64,000 nt of DNA. It comes from CAMLOF01 sp041913045 (GTDB taxonomy: Bacteria; Pseudomonadota; Gammaproteobacteria; Burkholderiales; Burkholderiaceae_C). The notes below the pieces were generated by a model, which was given only the letters and a program-made list of their open reading frames with translations, was not told the DNA's origin and made no database searches. A program made the position numbers and the translations under genes. Numbering within the stretch: the first letter of the stretch is position 1; each line of letters opens with the position of its first letter. Shown here one piece after another: positions 19,575 through 27,410 of the stretch. The stretch is from positions 4,756 through 68,755 of the forward strand of contig JAYSGB010000021.1 in assembly GCA_041913045.1 (NCBI GenBank). Reading direction: 5' to 3'.

Positions 19575-21281
19575 ATGCCTCTGCCTCCAGCACCCCAGCG
19601 CAAAGCATCCCGCCTCACCCCCGAGGCCTTTGAAGTGAAAGCCCCCGCTCGCCCAACCAGTCAGGCGGCGGAGACACCCATTCAGCCTGAACAACCCCAA
19701 GCGTCTGCAGCACTGCCAGCCCCCCAGGAAGCGGCCGCGCGCGCGCCAGGTGTCAAGCGCAAGGCAATCAAAGCTGCCGCAACGCCAACCGCTGCCCCCA
19801 AGCAAGAGTCAGAACTCAAACAACAGGCTGCAGTGCCTGCTCAAGCCCCGGAAAAACCCAAGCGCCGAGCCAAAGTGGGGCGCCACGGTGCTGGCAAGCG
19901 CTTGTTCGTGCTGGACACCAACGTCCTCATGCACGACCCGATGAGCCTGTTCCGCTTCGAGGAACACGACATCTACCTGCCGATGATCGTGCTGGAGGAA
20001 CTGGACAGCAACAAGAAAGGCATGAGCGAAGTTGCCCGCAACGCTCGCCAGGCCAGCCGCACCCTTGACAGTCTGGCCGCTCATGGCGGCGACGACATCA
20101 CTCGCGGTCTGCCACTTGCCGCGCTGGGCAACCGCGACGTGAGCGGAATGCTTTTCTTCCAAACGGAACCGCTGAGCAACACCCTGCCCACCGGCCTGCC
20201 CCAAGGCAAGGCCGACAACCAGATCCTGGGCGTGGTCCAAGCGCTGCGTGAACGCTACACAGATCGTGAAGTGGCGCTGGTGTCCAAGGACATCAACATG
20301 CGCATCAAGGCCCGCGCGTTGGGCTTGGCCGCAGAGGACTACCAGAACGACAAGGCCCTGGATGACGACGAGCTGCTCTACACCGGCTCGCTCGCTTTGC
20401 CGCCCGACTTCTGGACCCGCCAGAGCAAGACGGTGGAAAGCTGGCAGCAAGGCGGCCACACCTTCTACCGTATCAGCGGCCCAATCGTCGACCAGATGAC
20501 GATCAACCAGTTTGTGTACTTCGAGGCTGCTGGTGAACCTCCGCTTTACGCCCGCGTCACCGAGGTGCGCGGCAAGACCGCCACACTCAAGACACTGAAG
20601 GACTACAACCACCTGAAAAACGCCGTGTGGGGCGTGACCAGCCGCAACCGCGAGCAGAACTTTGCGCTCAACCTGCTGATGGACCCTGAGGTAGATTTCG
20701 TCACCCTGGCCGGCACGGCAGGCACCGGCAAGACGCTCATGGCCCTGGCCGCCGGCCTCACCCAGGTCCTCGACGAGCGCCGCTACACCGAGATAATCAT
20801 GACGCGCGCGACCGTGAGCGTGGGTGAAGACATCGGCTTCCTGCCTGGCACCGAGGAAGAAAAAATGGGCCCCTGGATGGGCGCTCTGGACGACAACCTC
20901 GAGTTTCTGGCCAAGGGCGACGGCGGCAACGCTGGCGAATGGGGCCGAGCCGCCACCAACGAGCTCATTCGCAGCCGCATCAAGGTCAAGAGCATGAACT
21001 TCATGCGCGGGCGCACCTTCATGAACAAGTACGTCATCATCGACGAGGCGCAAAACCTCACGCCCAAACAGATGAAGACACTCATCACGCGGGCAGGCCC
21101 CGGCACCAAAATCATCTGCATGGGCAACCTGGCGCAGATCGACACGCCCTACCTTACCGAGGGCTCCAGTGGCCTCACCTACGCCGTTGACCGCTTCAAA
21201 GGGTGGCCCCACGGCGGACACATCACCTTGGCTCGCGGCGAACGCTCGCGCCTTGCCGACTTTGCCAGCGACGTGCTTTGA
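19575..21281 (+). CDS. PIN domain-PhoH ATPase fusion (PhoH2-type)
   Basis: 568 residues. An Ala/Pro/Lys-rich, probably disordered N-terminal tail (about 1-100) precedes a PIN ribonuclease domain (FVLDTNVLMHDP, LEELDSNKKG, ALVSKDINMRIKA) and a C-terminal PhoH ATPase with Walker A GTAGTGKT, QAL-type MTRATVSVGEDIGFLPG and Walker B YVIIDEAQNLTPKQMKT. The pairing is known in PhoH2 RNA helicase/nuclease proteins. The long basic tail is longer than usual and may bind RNA. Start ATG 19575 lies 20 nt after the terminator. Confidence 0.92.
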   Translation: MPLPPAPQRKASRLTPEAFEVKAPARPTSQAAETPIQPEQPQASAALPAPQEAAARAPGVKRKAIKAAATPTAAPKQESELKQQAAVPAQAPEKPKRRAKVGRHGAGKRLFVLDTNVLMHDPMSLFRFEEHDIYLPMIVLEELDSNKKGMSEVARNARQASRTLDSLAAHGGDDITRGLPLAALGNRDVSGMLFFQTEPLSNTLPTGLPQGKADNQILGVVQALRERYTDREVALVSKDINMRIKARALGLAAEDYQNDKALDDDELLYTGSLALPPDFWTRQSKTVESWQQGGHTFYRISGPIVDQMTINQFVYFEAAGEPPLYARVTEVRGKTATLKTLKDYNHLKNAVWGVTSRNREQNFALNLLMDPEVDFVTLAGTAGTGKTLMALAAGLTQVLDERRYTEIIMTRATVSVGEDIGFLPGTEEEKMGPWMGALDDNLEFLAKGDGGNAGEWGRAATNELIRSRIKVKSMNFMRGRTFMNKYVIIDEAQNLTPKQMKTLITRAGPGTKIICMGNLAQIDTPYLTEGSSGLTYAVDRFKGWPHGGHITLARGERSRLADFASDVL

Positions 21282-21348
21282 TACAGGAGTTCGCAACTTT
21301 ATTCAGTTGATCTGATTGGCACCCTTGTCACATCAGGGGTGGCCCTAA

Positions 21349-21364
21349 TGGCACGGGCTTTGCA
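21349..21364 (+). promoter_or_regulatory. Sigma-54 promoter of the basic amino-acid ABC operon
   Basis: TGGCAC-N5-TTGC: TGGCAC at 21349-21354, GGGCT spacer, TTGC at 21360-21363, then A. This is an essentially perfect -24/-12 RpoN promoter, 48 nt upstream of the binding-protein ATG. About 35 nt upstream lies GGCACCC...GGGGTGGCC, a loose inverted repeat that could hold an enhancer-binding protein. It predicts control by nitrogen limitation through NtrC. Confidence 0.75.
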
Positions 21365-21411
21365 GTGCATACAATTCACCCACCTTCACTTCCCACGAGG
21401 ATTTGCGAAAC

Positions 21412-22179
21412 ATGAACAAACTGCTTCTGGCATTTACCCTGACCCTGGGCGCCACCGCCGTTACTGCACAAGCTGCTGACCTCAAAGTCGCTATTGACCC
21501 GACCTACGAACCCTTCACCTACAAAACTGCCGATGGCAAGCCCACCGGCTTTGATGTGGACATCGCAGAAGCTCTGTGCGCGCAGATCAAGCGCAAGTGC
21601 GTTTTCGTCGAACAGGTGTGGGACAGCATGATCCCCGGCCTGCAAGCTCGCAAGTACGACGTCATCATCAGCTCCATGTCCATTACCGAAGAGCGCAAGC
21701 GCGTGGTGGACTTCACCGACAAGTACTACAGCACCCCCAGCAGCGTTGTTGTTAAGGCTGGTACGGCCTACAGCGGTCCCGCTTCCCTGAAGGGCAAAAA
21801 GATAGGCGTGCTCAAAGGCAGCACCCAGGAAAAATACGCCATGGGTGAGCTCAAGCCCGCAGGCGTCGAAGTCATTCCTTATGAAGCGCAAGACCAGGTC
21901 TACCTGGACATCAAGGCTGGTCGCCTCGACGGCACCGTGGCTGACAAGGTAGAGGTCAACGGCGGCTTCCTGCGCAAGGACGAAGGCAAAGGCTACGCAT
22001 TTGTTGGTCCTGAACTGCGCGAGCAGAAGTACTTCGGTGATGGCATTGGCGTGGCACTGCGCAAGGGCCAAACGGATCTGAAAAACCAGCTGAATGGAGC
22101 CATCAAAGCCATTCGCACCAACGGTACTTACGACAAGATCGCCAAGAAGTACTTCGACTTCGACGTCTACGGTAAGTGA
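21412..22179 (+). CDS. Lysine/arginine/ornithine-type ABC transporter substrate-binding protein
   Basis: 255 residues from ATG 21412 (CGAGG upstream; a TTG three codons earlier is less likely). Signal peptide cleaved near AQA-A. SBP_bac_3 fold: YEPFTYKTADGKPTGFDVDIAEALC, the ArgT/HisJ-like MIPGLQARKYDVIISSMSITEERK and a variable second lobe. Periplasmic receptor for basic amino acids, feeding the two permeases and ATPase downstream. First gene of the sigma-54-controlled operon. Confidence 0.92.
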   Translation: MNKLLLAFTLTLGATAVTAQAADLKVAIDPTYEPFTYKTADGKPTGFDVDIAEALCAQIKRKCVFVEQVWDSMIPGLQARKYDVIISSMSITEERKRVVDFTDKYYSTPSSVVVKAGTAYSGPASLKGKKIGVLKGSTQEKYAMGELKPAGVEVIPYEAQDQVYLDIKAGRLDGTVADKVEVNGGFLRKDEGKGYAFVGPELREQKYFGDGIGVALRKGQTDLKNQLNGAIKAIRTNGTYDKIAKKYFDFDVYGK

Positions 22180-22183
22180 TTGA

Positions 22184-22870
22184 TTGGACGGCTACTACCT
22201 CTCCATTCTTGAGGGCGCTGTACTGACAGTCGGGGTGTCACTCACCTCGCTGGCAGTCGCGGTCGCGCTGGGGCTTCTGGGCGCCAGCGCGAAGCTTTCT
22301 GGCAATCCGTTATTGGCGGGTGCCGCAACAGCGTACACAACCCTCATCCGCGGCATTCCCGAACTGGTTCTGATGCTGCTGGTGTTCTACGGGGGCACCA
22401 TCGGCCTCATTGACCTGCTTGAGAGCCTGGGGCTGGACCCGAACGTCGACATCAACCCGTTCACCGCGGGTGTGCTGACGATCGGCTTCATTTACGGTGC
22501 CTACATGACCGAGACGTTCCGGGGTGCCATCCTGGCCATTCCCAAAGGGCAGATGGAAGCTGCCTGGGCATTTGGCATGGGGCGCACGCAGACCTTCTGG
22601 CGCATCACGCTGCCCCAGATGATCCGTTACGCGTTGCCGGGCTTCACCAACAATTGGCTGGTGCTCATCAAGTCCACCGCCCTCATCAGCTTGATCGGCC
22701 TGCATGAGATGACCTACCGCGCCAAGCAGGCGAGCGCCGCCACGCGGGAGCCATTCATCTTCCTGTTGTTCGCCGCCGCGCTTTTCCTCGCTTTCACCAG
22801 CGTGTCTCTGTGGGTGTTGCGCAAGGTCAACCAGCGCTACAGCCTGGGCACTAAGAAGGTGCAGCTGTGA
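22184..22870 (+). CDS. Basic amino-acid ABC transporter permease (HisQ-like)
   Basis: 228 residues. Starts at TTG 22184 only 4 nt after the binding protein; no ATG is available near the conserved YYLSILEGAVLTVGVSL start. Five to six membrane segments and the EAA loop EAAWAFGMGRTQTFWRITLPQ that contacts the ATPase. HEMTYRAKQAS near the end is typical of HisQ/ArtQ types. Its stop overlaps the next gene (GTGA). Confidence 0.92.
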   Translation: MDGYYLSILEGAVLTVGVSLTSLAVAVALGLLGASAKLSGNPLLAGAATAYTTLIRGIPELVLMLLVFYGGTIGLIDLLESLGLDPNVDINPFTAGVLTIGFIYGAYMTETFRGAILAIPKGQMEAAWAFGMGRTQTFWRITLPQMIRYALPGFTNNWLVLIKSTALISLIGLHEMTYRAKQASAATREPFIFLLFAAALFLAFTSVSLWVLRKVNQRYSLGTKKVQL

Positions 22871-23580
22871 ACTGGGAAGTCTTTTCTGATCCAGCCACCT
22901 TGGCACTGTACGGGGAGGGGCTGGTCACCACCCTGTCGCTGCTTCTCTCCTCCCTGGCTGTGGGCGCGGTGCTGGCCATGCTGTTGGCTCTGGCGCTCAC
23001 CGGTTCGGTGGCACCACTTCGCTGGCTGGCTGGCGCCTACACCTATTGCATTCGAGGCACACCGCTGCTGATTCAGGTCTACCTGATCTACTACGGCCTC
23101 GCTCAACTGGAATGGATTCAGGCACGCTGGGACGACGTGTGGCCGTGGACACATTTCAAGGACCCGTTCTTCTGCGCCCTCCTCGCATTTGCGTTGAACA
23201 ACGCGGGCTACACGGCTGAAATGCTGGCTGGTTCGATACGGGAAACCAGTGCGGGCGAGTTGGAAGCAGCGCAAGCCATGGGCATGAGCCGTTGGCAGAC
23301 GCTCAGGCGGATCGTTCTCCCCAGCGCCTTGCGACGCACATTGCCTGCCTACAGCAATGAAGTCGTGATGATGCTGCACAGCACGAGTTTGGCCAGCACG
23401 GTGCCCGCCATGCTGGACGTCACCGCTGCCGCCAGCCGCATCTATTCCGATTTCTACCTGCCTTTCGAGGCATACATCTTCGCAGCGGCGATCTACCTCA
23501 GCATCACCTTCATCCTGGTCGGCATCTTCCGCGTGACGGAACGCCGTTACCTGGCCTACCTGGCACCACGCCGGGCCTGA
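22867..23580 (+). CDS. Basic amino-acid ABC transporter permease (HisM-like)
   Basis: 237 residues with a GTG start overlapping the previous stop codon. Polytopic; contains RGTPLLIQVYLIYYGL and the EAA loop ELEAAQAMGMSRWQTLRRIVLP. Forms the heterodimeric membrane channel with the preceding permease. Confidence 0.93.
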   Translation: MNWEVFSDPATLALYGEGLVTTLSLLLSSLAVGAVLAMLLALALTGSVAPLRWLAGAYTYCIRGTPLLIQVYLIYYGLAQLEWIQARWDDVWPWTHFKDPFFCALLAFALNNAGYTAEMLAGSIRETSAGELEAAQAMGMSRWQTLRRIVLPSALRRTLPAYSNEVVMMLHSTSLASTVPAMLDVTAAASRIYSDFYLPFEAYIFAAAIYLSITFILVGIFRVTERRYLAYLAPRRA

Positions 23581-23603
23581 GCCCCCGAACCGAATCGAGC
23601 GCC

Positions 23604-24380
23604 ATGAGCACCCCCGCCCTGAAACTGCAGGTTGAAAACCTGCACAAGCGTTACGGCAACCACGAAGTCCTCAAGGGCGTGTCGCTTTCGGCACGTTCTG
23701 GAGACGTCATCAGCATCATTGGCAGTTCAGGCTCTGGAAAAAGCACCTTCCTGCGCTGCATCAACCTGCTGGAAAAGCCCTATGAGGGGCGCATAGTGGT
23801 GGCTGGAGAAGAACTCAAGCTGCGACCTGGCAAGGGCGGCGAACTGGAAGCTGCTGACCCCCAGCAGTTGCAACGCTTGCGCACCCGGCTGGCCATGGTG
23901 TTCCAGAACTTCAACCTGTGGGCCCACATGACGGTGCTGGAAAACATCATCGAGGCGCCGGTACATGTGCTCAAAGTATCGAAAGAGCAGGCCGTGCAAA
24001 CGGCCCGCAAGTATCTGGACCGCGTGGGACTCAAGGGCATGGAGGACCGCTACCCTTCGCACATGAGCGGCGGCCAACAGCAGCGCGTGGCTATTGCCCG
24101 CGCACTGGCGGTGGAACCCGAAGTGATGCTGTTTGATGAGCCCACCAGCGCCCTGGACCCAGAGTTGGTAACGGAGGTGCTGCGAGTCATGCAGCACCTC
24201 GCAGAAGAACACCGCACAATGGTGGTGGTAACGCACGAAATGGGGTTTGCCCGCGAAGTGTCAAACCACCTTATCTTCCTGCACCAGGGCCGCATTGAGG
24301 AGCAGGGCCACCCGCGCGAGGTGCTGGCCAACCCCAAGAGCGAACGGCTGGCGCAGTTCCTCTCTGGCAACCTGAAATGA
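23604..24380 (+). CDS. Basic amino-acid ABC transporter ATP-binding protein (HisP-like)
   Basis: 258 residues. Walker A GSSGSGKST, Q-loop VFQNFNLWAHM, signature MSGGQQQR, Walker B VMLFDEPTSALDPE and switch His in VVTHEMGFA. Last gene of the importer operon, 23 nt after the second permease; a GC-rich hairpin follows. Confidence 0.95.
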   Translation: MSTPALKLQVENLHKRYGNHEVLKGVSLSARSGDVISIIGSSGSGKSTFLRCINLLEKPYEGRIVVAGEELKLRPGKGGELEAADPQQLQRLRTRLAMVFQNFNLWAHMTVLENIIEAPVHVLKVSKEQAVQTARKYLDRVGLKGMEDRYPSHMSGGQQQRVAIARALAVEPEVMLFDEPTSALDPELVTEVLRVMQHLAEEHRTMVVVTHEMGFAREVSNHLIFLHQGRIEEQGHPREVLANPKSERLAQFLSGNLK

Positions 24381-24385
24381 CCATG

Positions 24386-24402
24386 CCGGGCCGCAGGCCC
24401 GG
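24386..24402. terminator. Hairpin between convergent importer and DUF1854 genes
   Basis: CCGGGCC-GCA-GGCCCGG perfect 7-bp stem in the 28-bp gap between the convergent stop codons. There is no clear T-run, so termination is likely weak or Rho-assisted. Confidence 0.45.
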
Positions 24403-24408
24403 TGTGCT

Positions 24409-24864
24409 TCAAAGGAAGCGGTCGAGCAACTTGCGGCTGTGGCGGTCCAACTGCTGCGGTTGTCGGATCAGGAACTGGACACCATGGCTGTCCAGCACGA
24501 GCAGTGCATCACGGCTCAGCCGCCGGATGTCTTCCTCGCCCTTGAGCACGAAGCTGGTACGCCCACGGTCCGTGTCCACAGTCCACTGGCTGGGCGTGGC
24601 AAAGGAACTCACTTCCACCAGGCGTTGAATGACAGGGGTGAACTCGCGCAGGCGCAGCTCTTCTTCAATCAGAGCACGTGCCTCCTCGGGCACATCCTCT
24701 AGCCGCTCAATCCAGGCTGCCTCGTGACCATCCCCACCCACCAGAGATATCTGCCCCTGCGGCGCCTGGATGGGAAAAGCACGGACCGGCACAACGTTTT
24801 CAACCAAGTTCCCATTGGGTTGGGTCAGAACCAACTTGCCCAGAGCATTGCGATGGAGTTTCAC
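24409..24864 (-). CDS. Cyanophycin metabolism-associated DUF1854 protein
   Basis: 151 residues. It matches the DUF1854 pattern: an N-terminal LVENVVPVRAFPIQAPQG strand region, ISLVGGDGHE, EEELRLREFTPVIQRLVEVSSFATPSQW, then TVDTDRGRTSFVLKGEEDIRR. The family is found next to cyanophycin genes and an ABC transporter but its biochemical role is unknown. It starts 1 nt after the ABC protein gene ends, so the two are co-translated. Confidence 0.85.
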   Translation of the reverse strand: MKLHRNALGKLVLTQPNGNLVENVVPVRAFPIQAPQGQISLVGGDGHEAAWIERLEDVPEEARALIEEELRLREFTPVIQRLVEVSSFATPSQWTVDTDRGRTSFVLKGEEDIRRLSRDALLVLDSHGVQFLIRQPQQLDRHSRKLLDRFL

Positions 24865-24865
24865 G

Positions 24866-27151
24866 TCAAGACTCCTCTGCCATCAGGTTGCGTTCGGCTT
24901 CGGCCTGCCGCTGCTGCGCTTCGTACAGGCGCCAGTACGCACCTTCGCGAGCGATCAGTTCGTCGTGCGTGCCTTCTTCCACCTTGCGCCCCTTGTCCAT
25001 CACGACCAGACGGTCCGCCTTGCGCAGCGTGGAAAGGCGGTGCGCAATGGCAATGGTGGTACGGCCGCGCACCAGGTTGTCCAACGCTTTCTGGATTTCC
25101 TTTTCCGTCTCGGTGTCCACTGCCGAAGTGGCTTCGTCCAGAATGAGGATGCGAGGGTCGATCAGCAGGGCACGGGCAATGGAAATACGCTGGCGTTCGC
25201 CGCCAGACAGTCCCTGCCCCCGCTCACCCACCAACGAGTCGTAGCCCTGGGGCAGGCGCAGGATGAACTCGTGCGCATGCGCTGCACGCGCGGCAGCGAT
25301 GATTTCTTCACGGGTAGCGTCGGGCCTGCCGTAGGCAATGTTCTCGGCAATGGTGCCGAAGAACAGGAAGGGTTCCTGCAGCACGAGGCCAATGTGGCGG
25401 CGGTAGTCGGCCACGCGCAGCGAGCGCAGGTCCACGCCATCCACCAGAATGGCGCCATCGGCCACGTCGTAGAAACGGCAGATCAGGTTGACCAGCGTGC
25501 TCTTGCCCGAGCCACTGTGGCCGACCAGGCCGATCATCTCGCCAGGCTGCACGGTCAGATTCAGGCTCTGGATGACGGCACGGTTGCCATAGCGGAAACC
25601 CACGTCACGAATTTCCAGCTTGCCCTGCACCCGCTCCAGCTTTTGCGGGTTCACAGGTTCTGGCACGCTGGACACATGGTCCAAAATGTCGAAGATGCGC
25701 TTCGCACCCGACGCCGCTTTCTGCGTGACCGAAACGATGCGGCTCATCGAATCCAGCCGGGTGTAGAAACGCCCGATGTAGGCCAGGAAGGCCGTGAGCA
25801 CACCCACGGTGATGTCACCCTCTGCCACCAGCCAGATACCAAAGCCCCAGACCACCAACAGGCCAATTTCGGTCAACAACGACACCGTCGGTGAAAACAA
25901 CGACCACAGGCGGTTGAGCTTGTCGTTGACTTCCAGGTTGTGCCGGTTGGCATCGCGAAAGCGCTGGGCCTCGCGAGCCTCTTGTGCAAAGGCCTTGACC
26001 ACGCGGATACCCGGAATGGTGTCAGCCAGCACGCTGGTGACTTCGGACCACACGCGGTCGATCTTCTCGAAACCCGTGCGCAGGCGGTCGCGCACCACAT
26101 GGATGAGCCATGCAATGAATGGCAGCGGCACCAGCGTGGCCAGGGCCAGCGACGGATTGATGGAGAACAGAATCACCGCCGTCATGAAGATCATGATCAC
26201 ATCGGTGGCAAAGTCCAGCAGGTGCAGCGACAGGAACACGTTGATGCGATCGGTCTCGGAGCCGATGCGCGCCATCAGGTCACCCGTACGTCGCCCGCCG
26301 AAGTATTCGAGCGAGAGGTTGAGCAGGTGCTCGTAGGTGGTGGTGCGCAGGTCTGCACCGATGCGCTCTGACACCAGTGCAAGGATGTATGTCTTCGCCC
26401 AACCCAGTCCCCAGGCCAGCAGCGCCGATCCAAACAACCCGCCCAGCAGCAAGCCAACCCGGCTCACGTCGATCTGCTGCCCGCTCTGGTAGGGAATCAG
26501 CACATCGTCCATCAACGGGATGGTGAGGTACGGCGGCACCAAAGTGGCCGCCGTCGAAGCCAGCGTCAAAAGAAACCCTGACAGCAGCTGCCAGCGGTAC
26601 GGATGGGCAAACCGCCACAGGCGCAGAAGAGTCCAGGTTGACGGTGGTGTATGCACCACCTGTGCACACACACCGCATTCATCTTCATCCGGATCGATAG
26701 GCGACTGGCAACGAGGGCACAACTCCAGCTTGGCCAACTGCAAGGGCTTGCCTTCGACCTGTTCCTGCAGGTTGGCCTCGAACTGCTCGACGAGACGTGT
26801 GGCAGGCAGGTGTCGGCCCAGGGTGTAGCGCCAGACGGCGAGTCTGACACCGCCTTGAACCAGCTCCAAAGTGCCTACGCCATTGTGGTCGTTGTGCAGC
26901 AGTTCCATGCCTTGCTGCAGCACCCAGCTCTTAGCCTTCGGCGAACCACCGTCCTGAGGCACCCACCAGAGCTGTTGTCCCGCCACAACGAGCAGGCTGG
27001 AGTGGAAAGACAGTTCGGCGTCCAGGTCGAGTTCCAGCCAGGCTTGCGCCTGGGGAACATGACCGGCTGGCTCCCACGCGGACAGCGCGGCACCGCGCCA
27101 TGCCGAGGGAAAACCGTCGGGCAAACCCGCTGGTTCAGGAATTAACGGCAT
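24866..27151 (-). CDS. Cyanophycin-associated ABC transporter (membrane and ATPase domains fused)
   Basis: 761 residues from ATG 27151. Domains in order: a DUF1854-like or sensor N-terminal region (1-135), a four-cysteine zinc-ribbon (CPRCQSPID...CGVC, about 143-160), six-helix ABC exporter membrane domain (about 180-470), and an ATPase with GHSGSGKST, LSGGERQR and ILDEATSAVD. Architecture is that of exporters, yet genomic association with cyanophycin suggests a role in handling the polymer or its dipeptide; this is not established. Diverges from the cyanophycin synthetases across 259 bp. Confidence 0.88.
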   Translation of the reverse strand: MPLIPEPAGLPDGFPSAWRGAALSAWEPAGHVPQAQAWLELDLDAELSFHSSLLVVAGQQLWWVPQDGGSPKAKSWVLQQGMELLHNDHNGVGTLELVQGGVRLAVWRYTLGRHLPATRLVEQFEANLQEQVEGKPLQLAKLELCPRCQSPIDPDEDECGVCAQVVHTPPSTWTLLRLWRFAHPYRWQLLSGFLLTLASTAATLVPPYLTIPLMDDVLIPYQSGQQIDVSRVGLLLGGLFGSALLAWGLGWAKTYILALVSERIGADLRTTTYEHLLNLSLEYFGGRRTGDLMARIGSETDRINVFLSLHLLDFATDVIMIFMTAVILFSINPSLALATLVPLPFIAWLIHVVRDRLRTGFEKIDRVWSEVTSVLADTIPGIRVVKAFAQEAREAQRFRDANRHNLEVNDKLNRLWSLFSPTVSLLTEIGLLVVWGFGIWLVAEGDITVGVLTAFLAYIGRFYTRLDSMSRIVSVTQKAASGAKRIFDILDHVSSVPEPVNPQKLERVQGKLEIRDVGFRYGNRAVIQSLNLTVQPGEMIGLVGHSGSGKSTLVNLICRFYDVADGAILVDGVDLRSLRVADYRRHIGLVLQEPFLFFGTIAENIAYGRPDATREEIIAAARAAHAHEFILRLPQGYDSLVGERGQGLSGGERQRISIARALLIDPRILILDEATSAVDTETEKEIQKALDNLVRGRTTIAIAHRLSTLRKADRLVVMDKGRKVEEGTHDELIAREGAYWRLYEAQQRQAEAERNLMAEES

Positions 27152-27410
27152 GTTGCAAATAATTTTTGGGGTTGAAGACACGCAAGACGGCCAACTGGAT
27201 ACACAATCACGTTTCGATGGAATCACGTGACACGGGTATGAAATCCGGCTCAGGCAAACGGCTTTCGCGTCGCCGGTCGCGGGTCCAGTCGCTGACGTAC
27301 AGGATTGTAAGGCTGCTACCTCCCTGCAGAACCGACATCGATACTGCCAGTTGCCCGCTGCCTGACTTGCCGCCTTTGAGCGGCAGGGCTATGCTGAGCC
27401 TCATCTCACC

